Under the pieces are notes generated by a model. It saw nothing but the letters and a program-made list of their open reading frames with translations. It was not told the DNA's origin and made no database searches. DNA of 64,000 bases from Bacteroides muris (ex Afrizal et al. 2022) (lineage in GTDB: Bacteria > Bacteroidota > Bacteroidia > Bacteroidales > Bacteroidaceae): contig NZ_SRYZ01000014.1 in NCBI RefSeq assembly GCF_004793475.1, positions 20,966-84,965 on the forward strand, in the 5' to 3' direction. Positions within the stretch are counted from its first letter, which is position 1. Each line of letters begins with the position of its first letter. Of the stretch, positions 52,763 to 64,000 are shown one piece after another. The position numbers and the translations under genes are program-made.

Positions 52763-52770
52763 CAAATTTA
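52763..52770 (-). promoter_or_regulatory. -7 element of the rseC-rnf operon
   Basis: TAAATTTG on the minus strand, 29 nt before the rseC-like ATG. A CTTG about 18 nt upstream could be the -33. Confidence 0.6.
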
Positions 52771-52868
52771 CGCATTATTTGTGAACTGCAAGCCTTTCCT
52801 CTGCATTTTCTGTGTTCGTAAACGTGCTTTTTCTATGTTTTTATGTTTTTTCACTTGCCGCAGACTAC

Positions 52869-52915
52869 AAAAAGACAAAAAACAGACGGTCCGTCAAGGG
52901 AGAACGGACCGTCTG
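52869..52915 (-). terminator. Terminator of the DUF3078 gene
   Basis: Perfect 12-bp arms CAGACGGTCCGT (52883-52894) and ACGGACCGTCTG (52904-52915), loop 9 nt, followed on the minus strand by TTTTTTGTCTTTTT. It lies 49 nt after the stop. Confidence 0.85.
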
Positions 52916-52964
52916 ACTACTTGAAACATATAATCCGCTCGCTCCGAACAGACCATTTGTTTAT

Positions 52965-54404
52965 TTACCATTTGTAATTGATACCGAAGCTGAGCAATTC
53001 TTTTACCTGAAAATAGCTGTCCCCTTCCGTCGGCTTGGCACTGTCGTCATAACGGGCGTGCACATAGAGCTTGGTGGAAAGATAGCGGTTCAGCACAAAG
53101 TTAACCGTGTTTTCCCATTCAATACGTGTCCACTCATAACTGGTCTGGAAGTCCAAGCGGGAATCCAGCGTGATGGAAGGAATGATGGTCCATGAAAGTG
53201 TAGGCTGTATCTGCGAACCGAAGTTATGCTTCACGCATTTGCCCTCATCAAGACCGAAACTCACTTCATTCACCCCCTTATTTCCTACATAGCGCAGCAT
53301 GTACGTCAGCGGAGCCATGAAAACGGACAAGCTGAATTTCTGCTTCTTCAACTTGTAGTCCATACCGATACTGCTCGACCAGTCCGCCGGAGCAAAGAAA
53401 GCCGAAACCAGCTCTTCACTGTTGGCCTTGTAGCCATTGCAGAACTGGGTCTTAAACTCAGTCGTGATGGTATAATACCACTTGGACGCAGCCTGAATAC
53501 CCAGTTTACTGTACAGCCGGAGTTGGTCGGTACTTACCAGATAGTTATGAAACTCGTCGGAAGGTGCGGAGCTGAAGCCCAGCTTGGCATCGAGCAGATT
53601 TTCCCACTGCACCTTTTCACGGTCATTATAGTTGGCAAACAATTGCAGGTTGGCAAGCACGGCGTTAGTGCTCTCACCTCCCTTGTACCAGTTGTCGGAG
53701 ATATAGTTCTGGGTAATCTGCAATGAACCGTTTCCACCCGTCACCCACCAGTTGGGCTTGTGGATAATCACGTCGGCTTCCTCCTTCACTCCCACCATAT
53801 TCTCTTGTGCAAACAGTTTCACGACGGACGGCTTGGAAGAAGCCTCCTTCTCTATATCATCCTTGAATATCTTCCCTTTCATCACCTGCTTCTCGGTCAT
53901 TACAACCAGATTGGGACAATCCACATACGTGTTCAGCAACGTACGGTCTACCAGCTTGTTGGCACGCTCCTTCGAGGTGAAGCTCAGCGTATCGAACGGC
54001 AGCATCTCTCGCGTCAGGGCGGGCACCGTATCGGGCATCTGGAAACGCCAGTCTACCTTGGAAAGGCGTCTCATGGGAGCATAATAATAGGTAAGGGGAA
54101 GGAACAACCTATAGTAGTTCGGACTGGAAGGTATATAACGTTCCGGGGTCGTGGGGTCATTCAGATAATCCAGTACTCCGAAATACCTTTCATATAATAT
54201 GGAAACCGTATCCAGCCTGTAGCCCATATCTTCCGGCTTCAATTTCAGAATCATATATTCTTTCATTATCTCCGGCAGAGTATCGGTTTTTACTGTTGTT
54301 TCCTGTCCACTCTTCTTCGAGGTGGCATCCAGCGTATTCTGTGCCATCACCGACGAAGAAAACATCGTAGCAATCAACCAAAATGCAATGTGTCTATTCT
54401 TCAT
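52965..54404 (-). CDS. DUF3078-containing outer-membrane beta-barrel protein
   Basis: 479 residues with signal peptide ([15 protein letters not shown]). The first half has helices and a plug-like stretch. The second half is a barrel marked by [19 protein letters not shown] and DNWYKGGES, then alternating strands to a final [11 protein letters not shown] ending in Trp, as barrels often do. This is the DUF3078 signature. Its function is unknown. It is divergent from pyrG, with its own promoter motif at 54432-54439 and a terminator. Confidence 0.85.
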   Translation of the reverse strand: MKNRHIAFWLIATMFSSSVMAQNTLDATSKKSGQETTVKTDTLPEIMKEYMILKLKPEDMGYRLDTVSILYERYFGVLDYLNDPTTPERYIPSSPNYYRLFLPLTYYYAPMRRLSKVDWRFQMPDTVPALTREMLPFDTLSFTSKERANKLVDRTLLNTYVDCPNLVVMTEKQVMKGKIFKDDIEKEASSKPSVVKLFAQENMVGVKEEADVIIHKPNWWVTGGNGSLQITQNYISDNWYKGGESTNAVLANLQLFANYNDREKVQWENLLDAKLGFSSAPSDEFHNYLVSTDQLRLYSKLGIQAASKWYYTITTEFKTQFCNGYKANSEELVSAFFAPADWSSSIGMDYKLKKQKFSLSVFMAPLTYMLRYVGNKGVNEVSFGLDEGKCVKHNFGSQIQPTLSWTIIPSITLDSRLDFQTSYEWTRIEWENTVNFVLNRYLSTKLYVHARYDDSAKPTEGDSYFQVKELLSFGINYKW

Positions 54405-54431
54405 AATGCCCTAAAGTCTATGTTTCGAGCG

Positions 54432-54439
54432 CAAATTTA
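54432..54439 (-). promoter_or_regulatory. -7 element of the DUF3078 gene
   Basis: TAAATTTG on the minus strand, 28 nt before the ATG at 54404. Confidence 0.6.
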
Positions 54440-54561
54440 GCTTAAAATGTTTAGAAAACATAGAAAAGCCATAAGAAAAAGGCAAGAAGGACTTTCTTCG
54501 GTGAAATCGTATTTTTTAATAATTGTTTCATCGAAACTTTCTCTACTTCCTCTTTTTTTTA

Positions 54562-54569
54562 TAATTTTG
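54562..54569 (+). promoter_or_regulatory. -7 element of pyrG
   Basis: TAATTTTG, giving a leader of about 100 nt before the GTG start at 54677. The leader has no recognised riboswitch. PyrG attenuation by C-stretch reiteration, known in some Gram-positives, is not visible. Confidence 0.55.
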
Positions 54570-54664
54570 CGCTTTTTAAGTTCCATGCGCACTGAGGGGA
54601 ACAGCATGCAGCCTGAACGGACAAAGTCGTATAGGCTCCTGGCATTAGATTAAACAATTAATAA

Positions 54665-56296
<1,632 letters not shown>

Positions 56297-56327
56297 TTTG
56301 TAAATAGTAATCTGTAATCAACAAAGA

Positions 56328-58181
56328 ATGGATAAAAATACCATCACAGGTCTTGTTCTGATAGCGATATTGTTAGTAGGTTTCAGCTTTCTGAGCCGTC
56401 CCAGCCAGGAGCAGTTGGAAGCACAGCAACGTTACTACGACTCCATAGCCCAGGTGCAACAGCGCGAGGCTGACTTGAAAGCCAAGGCGGAAGCAGCCCT
56501 GGCCAATGAAAACGGAGCGGAAGCAAGCGTTGACTCCACCGCCCTCTTCTTCGACGCCCGTCAAGGAACCAACTCGCAAGTAACCATCCAGAACAACCTG
56601 GCAGAGATAACCGTAGATACAAAAGGCGGACGCATAGCTTCGGCCACGCTGAAGGAATATATGGGACAAGACAAAACGACTCCCGTCACACTGTTCAGCG
56701 GCAACGACGCCTCCATGAATTTCCTCTTTTACAACAAAAAGGAGACCATCCAGACGGAAGACTATTATTTCACCGCAGTGAACCGTACGGACAGTACCGT
56801 CACCATGCGTTTGTCGGCAGACGGCAACAGCCATATCGACTTTACCTACAGCATGCACAACGACACATACCTGATAGACTTTACTATCCAGGCAGTCAAC
56901 ATGGAAGGCAAGCTGGCGGCTACCAACAATTATGTGGACATCGAGTGGTCTCAGCGTGCCCGTCAGATAGAAAAGGGATATACCTACGAGAACCGTCTGG
57001 CTGAACTGACTTACAAAATCGCCGGAGAGGGTACCGATTATCTGTCGGCCAACAACAACGATAAAAAGGAGGTTCAGGAACGTCTGGACTGGATTGCTTT
57101 CAAGAACCAGTTCTTCTCTTCGGTATTCCTGGCAGATGCCGACTTTGAAAAGACCAAGCTGAGTTCCAAGATGGAGACTCAAGGCAGCGGCTACATCAAG
57201 GACTATTCTGCAGAGATGAGCACGAAGTTCGATCCTACCGGCAAGGAACCTACCCGGCTGTTCTTCTACTTCGGCCCCAATCACTACAAGACTCTGACCG
57301 CACTCGACAAGGGACGCGACGAGAAGTGGGAGCTGAACCGTCTGGTCTATCTGGGCTGGCCGCTCATCCGCTGGATAAACAAGTGGTTCACGATCAACAT
57401 CTTCGACTGGTTGTCCAGTTGGGGGTTGAGCATGGGTATCGTACTGTTGCTCATGACGCTGATTGTAAAGGCGGTGGTATTTCCGACTACGTGGAAGACC
57501 TACATGTCTTCTGCCAAGATGCGCGTACTGAAACCGAAAATCGACGAGATAAACAAGAAGTACCCCAAGCAGGAAGATGCCATGAAGAAGCAGCAGGAAA
57601 TGATGGGACTTTACAGCCAGTACGGGGTCAGCCCCATGGGCGGATGTCTGCCTATGCTGATACAGTTCCCTATCTTGATGGCCTTGTTCATGTTCGTGCC
57701 GAGTGCCATCGAGCTCCGCCAGCAGAGCTTCTTGTGGGCAGACGACCTTTCCACTTATGATGCGTTCATCAACTTCCCGTTCCATATCCCGTTCCTGGGC
57801 AGCCACCTCAGCTTGTTCTGCCTGCTGATGACGGCTACCAACATATTGAACACGAAGTACATGATGCAGCAGCAGGATACGGGTGCCAATCCGCAGATGG
57901 CTGCCATGAAGTGGATGTCATACCTGATGCCTGTCATGTTCCTCTTCATATTGAACGACTATCCTTCGGGATTGAACTATTACTACTTCATCTCTACGTT
58001 AATCAGTGTGGTAACAACGCTCATCATGCGCAAGACTACCAATGAGGAAGCGCTTCTTGCCCAGTTGGAAGCCAACAAGAAAGACCCGAAGAAGATGAAG
58101 AAAACCGGTTTTGCAGCCCGTCTGGAAGCCATGCAGAAACAGCAGGAGCAGATGATGAAAGAAAGACAGAACAAAAAGTAG
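56328..58181 (+). CDS. yidC: Membrane protein insertase YidC
   Basis: Inserts inner-membrane proteins, with or without Sec. 617 residues: an N-terminal helix, then a periplasmic P1 beta domain (about 90-340). The conserved core follows ([41 protein letters not shown]) with cytosolic basic stretches, and a basic C-terminal tail rich in Lys and Gln that probably contacts ribosomes. The Arg of the groove is expected in the core but was not pinpointed. It ends at a GGCTGCGC-family hairpin. Confidence 0.96.
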   Translation: MDKNTITGLVLIAILLVGFSFLSRPSQEQLEAQQRYYDSIAQVQQREADLKAKAEAALANENGAEASVDSTALFFDARQGTNSQVTIQNNLAEITVDTKGGRIASATLKEYMGQDKTTPVTLFSGNDASMNFLFYNKKETIQTEDYYFTAVNRTDSTVTMRLSADGNSHIDFTYSMHNDTYLIDFTIQAVNMEGKLAATNNYVDIEWSQRARQIEKGYTYENRLAELTYKIAGEGTDYLSANNNDKKEVQERLDWIAFKNQFFSSVFLADADFEKTKLSSKMETQGSGYIKDYSAEMSTKFDPTGKEPTRLFFYFGPNHYKTLTALDKGRDEKWELNRLVYLGWPLIRWINKWFTINIFDWLSSWGLSMGIVLLLMTLIVKAVVFPTTWKTYMSSAKMRVLKPKIDEINKKYPKQEDAMKKQQEMMGLYSQYGVSPMGGCLPMLIQFPILMALFMFVPSAIELRQQSFLWADDLSTYDAFINFPFHIPFLGSHLSLFCLLMTATNILNTKYMMQQQDTGANPQMAAMKWMSYLMPVMFLFILNDYPSGLNYYYFISTLISVVTTLIMRKTTNEEALLAQLEANKKDPKKMKKTGFAARLEAMQKQQEQMMKERQNKK

Positions 58182-58210
58182 TTGACGAGGAAACAAGTTG
58201 ACCGGATAAA

Positions 58211-58260
58211 AAAGGCTGCGCTGTAGTATGGGTACATATAAAGCGCAGCCTTTCGTCTTT
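58211..58260 (+). terminator. Terminator of pyrG-yidC (GGCTGCGC family)
   Basis: The arms AAAGGCTGCGCT (58211-58222) and AGCGCAGCCTTT (58242-58253) enclose a 19-nt loop, followed by CGTCTTTTT. This is the third copy of the core seen at 10591 and 21368. Confidence 0.85.
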
Positions 58261-58262
58261 TT

Positions 58263-58341
58263 ACATATATTGTAAAGTACCCTGACATATATTGTAAAGC
58301 AATCTAACATATATTGTAAAGTACCCTGACATATATTGTCG
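58263..58341. repeat. 22-bp tandem repeat array upstream of the MATE gene (3.6 copies)
   Basis: Units start at 58263, 58285, 58307 and 58329 (partial). Copies 1 and 3 are identical; copy 2 differs in its last third. Each starts ACATATATTGT, an ACA-N5-TGT dyad. Aligned to the reverse complement of the unit at 28405, 17 of 22 positions agree, with a shared TGTAAAGT-CCCT core. The array ends 32 nt before the MATE start codon. Confidence 0.88.
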
Positions 58342-58372
58342 TATTTTCCATATTCATATCAACCATTTAACT

Positions 58373-59704
58373 ATGCAGACTAAATACACTTACAAACAAA
58401 TCTGGCTCATCGCCTACCCTATCCTGATTAGCCTCCTTATGGAGCAGATGATAGGTATGACGGACACCGCCTTCCTTGGGCGCGTGGGCGAAGTCGAACT
58501 GGGGGCATCTGCCATCGCCGGTGTCTTCTACATGGTCATCTTCATGGTTGCCTTCGGCTTCAGTATCGGGGCACAGATACTCATTGCCCGGCGCAACGGC
58601 GAACGGCAGTACAAGGAAATCGGTGACTTGTTCTATCAAGGCATCTACTTCCAGATAGGGCTGGCAGCCCTCATGTTCCTGCTCTCCTACTGCTTCTCGC
58701 CGCTCATCCTGAAACAGATTGTCTCATCCGAGCACATCTACGAAGCAGCTGCCAGTTATCTGCACTGGCGGGTATTCGGAGCTTTCTTCTCTTTCAGCGC
58801 CGTTATATTCCGTGCCTTTTTCCTGGGAACCACCCAGACCAAGACTCTGACGCTGAACTCCATCGTCATGGTACTGAGTAATGTCGTATTCAACTATACC
58901 CTAATCTTCGGCCAATTCGGCTTCCCGGCGCTCGGCATTGCCGGAGCGGCTATCGGTTCTTCGCTGGCCGAGCTGGTTTCACTGGTATTCTTCATCCTCC
59001 ATACCCGCAGCCGTATCGACTGCCGCAAGTATGGGCTGGACCATATTCCGAAGTTCCGGATGGACGTATTGAAACGGATGCTGAACGTCTCCTTCTGGAC
59101 CATGATACAGAACTTCTTTTCCCTCTCCACCTGGTTCCTTTTCTTCCTCTATGTGGAGCATTTGGGAGAGCGCTCGCTGGCAGTGACCAACATTATCCGC
59201 AATGTGTCCGGCATACTGTTCATGGTACTCATGGCGTTTGCCTCTACCTGCGGTTCGATAGTAAGCAACCTCATCGGCGCAGGCAACTCCGATTGCGTGG
59301 CAGGCACCATCCGGCAGCACGTACGCATAGCCTACGTTTTCGTACTTCCGCTGGCATTGCTTTTCGCACTGTTCCCCAAGCTGATTCTGGGAATTTATAC
59401 CGACATACCCGACCTGCAGGACGCAGCCGTGCATTCGCTCTGGGTGATGTGCTCCACCTATCTGTTCCTGGTTCCTGCCAATGTCTATTTCCAGGCAGTT
59501 TCCGGAACCGGTAACACGCGTACGGCATTGGGGCTGGAGATGGCAACGCTGGTCATCTACACAGTCTATATCACCTACATTATCCTGATTCTCCAACTCG
59601 ACGTGGCCATCTGCTGGACTTCGGAAATGGTTTATTCCGGCTTTATTCTCATATTCAGCCGGCTATATATCAAACGTGGGAATTGGCAAGGAAGGAAAAT
59701 TTAG
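58373..59704 (+). CDS. MATE-family efflux transporter
   Basis: 443-residue inner-membrane exporter of the MATE family, which expels drugs or metabolites by sodium or proton antiport. It has about 12 membrane segments; early YPILISLLMEQMIGMTDTAFLGRVG and GFSIGAQILIARRNGE, and a second-half GSIVSNLIGAGNSD match the two related halves of the family. Substrate and ion are unknown. The tandem-repeat array fills its promoter region, and no clear TAnnTTTG was found between array and ATG. Confidence 0.92.
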   Translation: MQTKYTYKQIWLIAYPILISLLMEQMIGMTDTAFLGRVGEVELGASAIAGVFYMVIFMVAFGFSIGAQILIARRNGERQYKEIGDLFYQGIYFQIGLAALMFLLSYCFSPLILKQIVSSEHIYEAAASYLHWRVFGAFFSFSAVIFRAFFLGTTQTKTLTLNSIVMVLSNVVFNYTLIFGQFGFPALGIAGAAIGSSLAELVSLVFFILHTRSRIDCRKYGLDHIPKFRMDVLKRMLNVSFWTMIQNFFSLSTWFLFFLYVEHLGERSLAVTNIIRNVSGILFMVLMAFASTCGSIVSNLIGAGNSDCVAGTIRQHVRIAYVFVLPLALLFALFPKLILGIYTDIPDLQDAAVHSLWVMCSTYLFLVPANVYFQAVSGTGNTRTALGLEMATLVIYTVYITYIILILQLDVAICWTSEMVYSGFILIFSRLYIKRGNWQGRKI

Positions 59705-59712
59705 TATCTTTG
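59683..59712 (+). promoter_or_regulatory. Promoter of the S9 peptidase gene
   Basis: TTGG (59683-59686) and TATCTTTG (59705-59712), 18 nt apart. The -7 element begins directly after the MATE stop codon and lies 28 nt before the ATG. Confidence 0.65.
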
Positions 59713-59740
59713 CGCTGAATAACCGAAACAAAAAACATAT

Positions 59741-61894
59741 ATGAAACAAGTAAATCTACTACTTATGTCAGCAGCTATGACATTGGCCTCCTGCGGAGGA
59801 ACAAAAGATGCCGGACAGCAGCAGGACGCAGCAACGCTCATCCAGCGGTCGGACATTAAGATTGAAGGAAAGCGCATGACACCCGAGGCACTCTGGGCCA
59901 TGGGACGTATCGGCAGTGTGTCCGTATCCCCTGACGAGAAACAGATTGCCTACACGGTATCCTATTACAGCGTGCCCCAGAACAAGAGCAACAGCGAAGT
60001 CTTCGTCATGAATGCCGACGGTAGCGGCAACACCCAGATAACCCGGGATGCCTGGCAGGAAGGACAGCCCACGTGGTTCAAGGACGGCAAGAAGCTTGCC
60101 TTCCTCTGCAACGAAGGCGGCAGCAGCCAGGTATGGGAAATGAATCCCGACGGCAGCGGACGCAAACAGCTGACCCGGTACGAGGGAGACATCGAAGGAT
60201 TCTCTTTCTCGCCCGACGGCAGGAAACTCCTCTTCATTGCCCAGGTAAAGACCGTGAAGAGTACGACCGACAAACATCCGGACCTTCCCAAAGCCACCGG
60301 CATCGTCGTTACCGACCTGATGTACAAGCACTGGGACGAATGGGTGACCACTGCCCCCCATCCGTTCGTGGCCGATTTCGACGGCAATGCCATCAGCAAT
60401 GTAAAAGACATCCTCGAAGGCCTGCCCTACGAAAGCCCGATGAAGCCCTGGGGAGGCATCGAACAACTTGCCTGGAGCCCCGAATCGGACAAGGTCGCCT
60501 TCACCTGCCGCATGAAGACCGGACTGGCATACGCCATCTCCACCGATTCAGACATATACGAATACGATGTGAACAAAGGCGGATTCATCAACCTTTGCAA
60601 GCAGAATGCAAAAGACTCTGACGGCAAAGACGAAATGGCAGGCTATGACACCACCCCACAATACTCACCGGACGGCAAATACATCGCCTGGCAAAGCATG
60701 GAACGCGACGGCTACGAAGCCGACCAGAACCGCCTTTGCGTGATGGACCGTGCCACCGGCGAGAAACGTTTTGTAAGCAAGGCATTCGAATCGAACGTGG
60801 ACGCCTTCTTATGGAACAAAGACTCCCGGAGCATCTACTTCATCGGTGTATGGCATGGCGAGACACAGATTTACAACATCGACCTTGCCGGAAACGACAA
60901 GCTTACCCGGCTCACCGACGGCATGCACGACTATGCCTCTCTCGCCCTTTGCGGAGACAAACTCATCGCCAAGCGCCACTCCATGAGCATGGGCGACGAA
61001 ATCTATGCCGTAAACAGTGCGCGCAACGGCGACGCTTTTGCAGAAGCAGTGCAACTGACCACAGAAAACAAGCAGATCTACGACCAGCTGGAAATGGGCA
61101 AAGTGGAAGCCCGCTGGATGAAGACCACCGACGGCAAGCAGATGCTGACCTGGGTGATTTATCCTCCGCAATTCGACCCCAACAAGAAGTACCCCACCCT
61201 CCTCTTCTGTGAAGGCGGCCCTCAGAGTCCCGTCAGCCAGTTCTGGAGCTACCGTTGGAATTTCCAGATTATGGCAGCCAACGACTATATCATCGTAGCC
61301 CCCAACCGCCGCGGTCTTCCGGGCTTCGGTATAGAGTGGAACGAAGCCATCAGCGGTGATTACGGCGGCCAGTGCATGAAGGACTACTTCACCGCCATTG
61401 ACGAAATGGCAAAGGAGCCTTTCGTCGACAAAGACCGCCTGGGTTGCGTAGGCGCCAGCTTCGGAGGCTTCTCCGTATATTGGCTTGCCGGACACCATGA
61501 CAAACGCTTCAAGGCATTCATCGCACACGACGGTATCTTCAACATGGAAATGCAGTATCTGGAAACGGAAGAGAAATGGTTTGCCAACTGGGATATGGGC
61601 GGAGCCTATTGGGAAAAGAACAATGCTACGGCACAACGCACCTTTGCCAATTCCCCGCATCTCTTCGTCGACAAATGGGACACCCCTATCCTCTGCATCC
61701 ACGGAGAGAAGGACTTCCGCATCCTTGCCAACCAGGCAATGGCCGCCTTCGATGCAGCCGTGATGCGTGGCGTTCCTGCCGAACTGCTTATCTATCCGGA
61801 CGAAAACCACTGGGTGCTGAAACCCCAGAACGGCGTGCTGTGGCAACGTACCTTCTTTGAATGGCTGGACAAATGGCTGAAAACGGCTAAGTAA
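59741..61894 (+). CDS. S9-family prolyl-oligopeptidase-type peptidase, DPP5-like
   Basis: 717-residue exported enzyme. Lipobox LASC (Cys18) suggests membrane anchoring. Residues about 50-420 form a beta-propeller with SPDEKQIAYTVS and SPDGRKLLFIA blades, and a C-terminal alpha/beta-hydrolase domain follows. The catalytic triad can be placed: Ser573 in GASFGGF, Asp658 in GEKDFRI, His690 in ENHWVL. It resembles DPP5/acylaminoacyl peptidases that release dipeptides in the periplasm of Bacteroidetes. Exact specificity is not readable here. It has its own promoter and a strong terminator. Confidence 0.9.
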   Translation: MKQVNLLLMSAAMTLASCGGTKDAGQQQDAATLIQRSDIKIEGKRMTPEALWAMGRIGSVSVSPDEKQIAYTVSYYSVPQNKSNSEVFVMNADGSGNTQITRDAWQEGQPTWFKDGKKLAFLCNEGGSSQVWEMNPDGSGRKQLTRYEGDIEGFSFSPDGRKLLFIAQVKTVKSTTDKHPDLPKATGIVVTDLMYKHWDEWVTTAPHPFVADFDGNAISNVKDILEGLPYESPMKPWGGIEQLAWSPESDKVAFTCRMKTGLAYAISTDSDIYEYDVNKGGFINLCKQNAKDSDGKDEMAGYDTTPQYSPDGKYIAWQSMERDGYEADQNRLCVMDRATGEKRFVSKAFESNVDAFLWNKDSRSIYFIGVWHGETQIYNIDLAGNDKLTRLTDGMHDYASLALCGDKLIAKRHSMSMGDEIYAVNSARNGDAFAEAVQLTTENKQIYDQLEMGKVEARWMKTTDGKQMLTWVIYPPQFDPNKKYPTLLFCEGGPQSPVSQFWSYRWNFQIMAANDYIIVAPNRRGLPGFGIEWNEAISGDYGGQCMKDYFTAIDEMAKEPFVDKDRLGCVGASFGGFSVYWLAGHHDKRFKAFIAHDGIFNMEMQYLETEEKWFANWDMGGAYWEKNNATAQRTFANSPHLFVDKWDTPILCIHGEKDFRILANQAMAAFDAAVMRGVPAELLIYPDENHWVLKPQNGVLWQRTFFEWLDKWLKTAK

Positions 61895-61906
61895 AGCTCC
61901 TCAAAG

Positions 61907-61968
61907 ACGATAATAAGAAATAATCCCGGACTCTTTGTCAAAAGTCCGGGATTATTTCTTATTATCGT
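61907..61968. terminator. 26-bp perfect palindromic terminator
   Basis: The arms 61907-61932 and 61943-61968 are exact inverted copies (core AATCCCGGACT/AGTCCGGGATT) with a 10-nt loop and AT-rich, T-containing ends on both strands. It ends the peptidase transcript and can also stop minus-strand transcription arriving from 62098. The interval 61969-62097 holds no gene. Confidence 0.9.
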
Positions 61969-62097
61969 ATACCGCCCGATTTATTTTTTATGACTATAAT
62001 TTGGGCAGTTCAAATAAAGTCAATACATTTTGCTTTATGCAGATGCTAAAAACGATGCAGACAAATCGTATAACTATGATTAACGGAAGACAGTAAT

Positions 62098-62616
62098 TCA
62101 GGAGATATGTCTTGAAAAATACTTTTTCATGAAGAGTACGTATATTGCGCTCAACAGTAAGATACACCCTATCAGGAAGATATAGCCATACTGCCGGTAA
62201 TAAATATATCCTACGACAATGATTGCCTGCACTGCCATGTAAATAGAAGAAACCACCACATGGGGAACCTTCAGCTCGTTCGCCATAATCTGATACATAT
62301 GCTTGCGATGCGGCAGGCCGATATTCTCGTGAAGCATCAGGCGATGAATGATAGTCAGCACACTATCCACACCATACACGGATAAAAGGACTATCCAACT
62401 AAAATCACCAGTCTGGATGATGAGTCTGCCTATCAGGAAGAGAAGGATGAAGGCAATGCTCACCGACCCCACATCACCCGCAAAGCACTTGGCACGCTTG
62501 CGGAAATTGAAGAAGCAGAAGACAAGAACGGAGCAGATAACGGTATAGATGAAATCCGCATTGACAGACGTATTGGCAACCGACAGCGTTGTCAAGGTCG
62601 TAGCTAAAAGCTGTAT
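62098..62616 (-). pseudogene. 5'-truncated WecA/MraY-family glycosyl-1-phosphate transferase fragment
   Basis: The frame holds only the C-terminal half of a polyprenyl-phosphate sugar-1-phosphate transferase: RAKCFAGDVGSVSIAFILL (catalytic-Asp region), SVYGVDSVLTIIHRL, then GLPHRKHMYQIMAN and further membrane segments. The family is usually over 300 residues, and the N-terminal half is missing. The frame is closed by TAA at 62617-62619 and only a TTG (62595) could start it. The aminotransferase gene ends 57 nt upstream, so no room exists for the lost part. It is probably a deletion remnant. Confidence 0.7.
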
Positions 62617-62652
62617 TTATTTGTTATTGAAGACACATAACATTGTCATCTA

Positions 62653-63903
62653 TTATTTTACTATGGCTTCTTTTATACACTTTACGATATAATATACATC
62701 CTCATCGGTCACCCACGGCCCGGCAGGAAGACACATACCGATTTTAAAAATAGCTTCGGATACCCCATTGATATAAGCCGGAGCATCCTTATAGACAGGC
62801 TGCTTGTGCATCGGTTTCCAAACCGGGCGTGCCTCTATTTTCTTGTCAAGCATAAAAGCACGTAAAGCCTCCACATTCTCGTTGGGCTGACAATCCGTTG
62901 TAGCACAATCTACGGCATGAATCACACCAGCAGCACCACCTACGGCAGTCCTGACAACATCCTTATAGGCATTTTCCTGCCCTTTGATGCGAAGTGAAGA
63001 ATCTAGGGTAATTGTGGAAAGCCAGAAGTTGGAATCATAATCGGCCGAAGGGGCTTCATGGAGCAATACCCCTTCCACATCCTTAAGCAGTTCCCTATAA
63101 AGAGCCTGTACATGCCGATGATGTGCAATATGCTTATCGGCAACGGTCATTTGACCACGACCAATACCTGCACAGATATTACTCATGCGATAGTTATACC
63201 CTATCGTCTCGTGCTGATAATAAGGATAAGCCTCACGAGCCTGTGTGGCATACCACATGATTTGATTCTTGCTTTCGGCATCTTTACAAATCAACGCACC
63301 ACCGCCACTGGTAGTAATCATCTTGTTACCGTTAAAGCTCAGCACCCCGAACTTGCCGAACGTCCCCAGTACCTGTCCCTTAAAACGGGAGCCAAAACCT
63401 TCGGCAGCATCTTCCACCACTGGAATAGCATACCTATCGGCTATCTCCATGATACGTGTACAGTCATAGGGCATGCCGTACAATGCCACAGGAACAATGG
63501 CTTTTGGCTTTTTTCCAGTCTTGGCAATGCGGTCCTTGATGGCTTCTTCCAACAGTTCCGGAGACATGTTCCAAGTTTCTTTCTCAGAATCCACAAATAC
63601 CGGAACAGCCCCCAGATAAGTGACCGGATGCGAAGACGCACAGAATGTGAAGCTTTGTACAATCACTTCGTCACCCTGTCCCACTCCGCAAGCCAACAGA
63701 GCCAAATGTACTGCCGCCGTACCGGCCGAAAGTGCCACCACTTCCTTGCCTTCGCCTACAAAACGTTTCAAATCCTCTTCAAAAGCATTCACGTTAGGGC
63801 CGAGAGGAACCACCCAGTTCATATCGAAGGCTTCTTTTACATATTTCTGTTCAATACCCTCCTCGCTCATGTGGGCAAGGCAGAGATAAATGGTTTTATC
63901 CAT
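62653..63903 (-). CDS. DegT/DnrJ/EryC1-family sugar aminotransferase
   Basis: PLP-dependent transfer of an amino group to a nucleotide-linked keto-sugar, typical of capsule, O-antigen or glycan synthesis. 416 residues from ATG 63903 (MDKTIYLCLAHMSEEG); an upstream in-frame codon gives an atypical start. Family motifs are VALSAGTAAVHLALLACGVG, VEDAAEGFGS, and the PLP lysine in FNGNKMITTSGGGAL. GYNYRMSNICAGIGRGQM follows. The family resembles PglE/PseC-type enzymes. It lies just ahead of the truncated WecA-like fragment, so this is probably the distal end of a polysaccharide locus that continues beyond the window. Confidence 0.92.
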   Translation of the reverse strand: MDKTIYLCLAHMSEEGIEQKYVKEAFDMNWVVPLGPNVNAFEEDLKRFVGEGKEVVALSAGTAAVHLALLACGVGQGDEVIVQSFTFCASSHPVTYLGAVPVFVDSEKETWNMSPELLEEAIKDRIAKTGKKPKAIVPVALYGMPYDCTRIMEIADRYAIPVVEDAAEGFGSRFKGQVLGTFGKFGVLSFNGNKMITTSGGGALICKDAESKNQIMWYATQAREAYPYYQHETIGYNYRMSNICAGIGRGQMTVADKHIAHHRHVQALYRELLKDVEGVLLHEAPSADYDSNFWLSTITLDSSLRIKGQENAYKDVVRTAVGGAAGVIHAVDCATTDCQPNENVEALRAFMLDKKIEARPVWKPMHKQPVYKDAPAYINGVSEAIFKIGMCLPAGPWVTDEDVYYIVKCIKEAIVK

Positions 63904-63925
63904 AAATATATATGTGATCACTAGT

Positions 63926-63944
63926 GTCCCGTTAAAATCGGGAC
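63926..63944. repeat. Short inverted repeat upstream of the aminotransferase
   Basis: GTCCCG (63926-63931) and CGGGAC (63939-63944) with a 7-nt loop, in the AT-rich region leading to the window edge. A second weaker pair, AATCCC/GGGATT, lies at 63965-63984. They may be an upstream gene's terminator or the end of a mobile element; neither can be shown. Confidence 0.35.
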
Positions 63945-64000
63945 GAGTTATTAATTAATCAAATAATCCCGGAATAAGGGGATTAAATTGTTCTTTGACA

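Noticed and set aside
54447..54653. A 68-codon frame in the pyrG leader
   Set aside because: It spans the predicted promoter and has no recognisable features.
63926..63984. Insertion-sequence end at the right window edge
   Set aside because: Only short inverted pairs are visible and no transposase lies in the window, so an IS call cannot be supported.

Overview
The window looks like a chromosomal segment of a Bacteroides species or a close Bacteroidales relative. The evidence is a SusC/SusD pair, an F-ATPase operon that starts with beta and epsilon, an Rnf operon headed by a RseC-type gene, many envelope proteins with Bacteroidetes-type signals, and repeated upstream matches to the Bacteroides promoter -7 motif TAnnTTTG, often with little purine-rich Shine-Dalgarno sequence. 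The exact species cannot be read from the sequence. Every function below is inferred from sequence motifs and family knowledge; no database search was run.

Layout. 1-2530 is an AT-rich accessory block. It holds a 5'-truncated DUF4236/FtsK-gamma/TPR protein, two secreted SH3-type proteins and a small membrane protein, and it ends at the 3' end of a tRNA-Arg(TCT) gene. 2983-9505 (minus) is a tightly packed operon: a giant two-module sensor kinase, its LuxR-type response regulator and an AbgT transporter. 9630-24374 is mostly housekeeping: prs; a minus-strand cell-envelope cluster (PBP1a, a short HPPK-like protein, KdsB, a zinc-site-less M16 protein, a 14-repeat MORN protein); pyrB-pyrI with a flavin-reductase-like gene and a PorT-like barrel; glyA facing fhs; and a TlpA-like thioredoxin lipoprotein-type gene.

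24512-37718 is the most dynamic part. A TonB-receptor-like barrel is divergent from an OmpR-type HK/RR pair, and the gap between them carries five helically phased GTGTTAT-type repeats. After this comes a small secreted protein and a truncated RmlD-like gene. That truncated gene is fused to a decayed 5' fragment of the TlpA-like gene. Next are susD-susC, a 3' remnant of an OmpR-type regulator, a second copy of the small secreted protein, and an intact RmlD-like gene. This order is what a tandem duplication (with breakpoints inside the tlpA-like and rmlD-like genes) would leave if the interior of the second copy were then replaced by susCD.

37768-45208 (minus) is the F1Fo ATP synthase operon atpD-C-(small membrane gene)-B-E-F-H-A-G. 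45878-46912 is galE, followed by two look-alike hairpins. 47047-52734 (minus) is rseC-rnfBCDGEA. 52965-54404 is a DUF3078 barrel. 54677-61894 (plus) holds pyrG-yidC, a MATE exporter and a DPP5-like S9 peptidase. The right end (minus) has a 5'-truncated WecA/MraY-family fragment and a DegT-type sugar aminotransferase, which suggests the end of a surface-polysaccharide locus.

The energy genes fit a redox-driven ion pump (Rnf) plus an ATP synthase whose c subunit looks proton-type. prs, pyrBI, pyrG, glyA, fhs and the HPPK-like gene cover nucleotide and one-carbon supply. Two unannotated repeat families stand out: 22-bp tandem arrays at 28405 and 58263, which are the same unit in opposite orientation, and a 24-bp element that forms the stop-codon region of both atpA and atpD.
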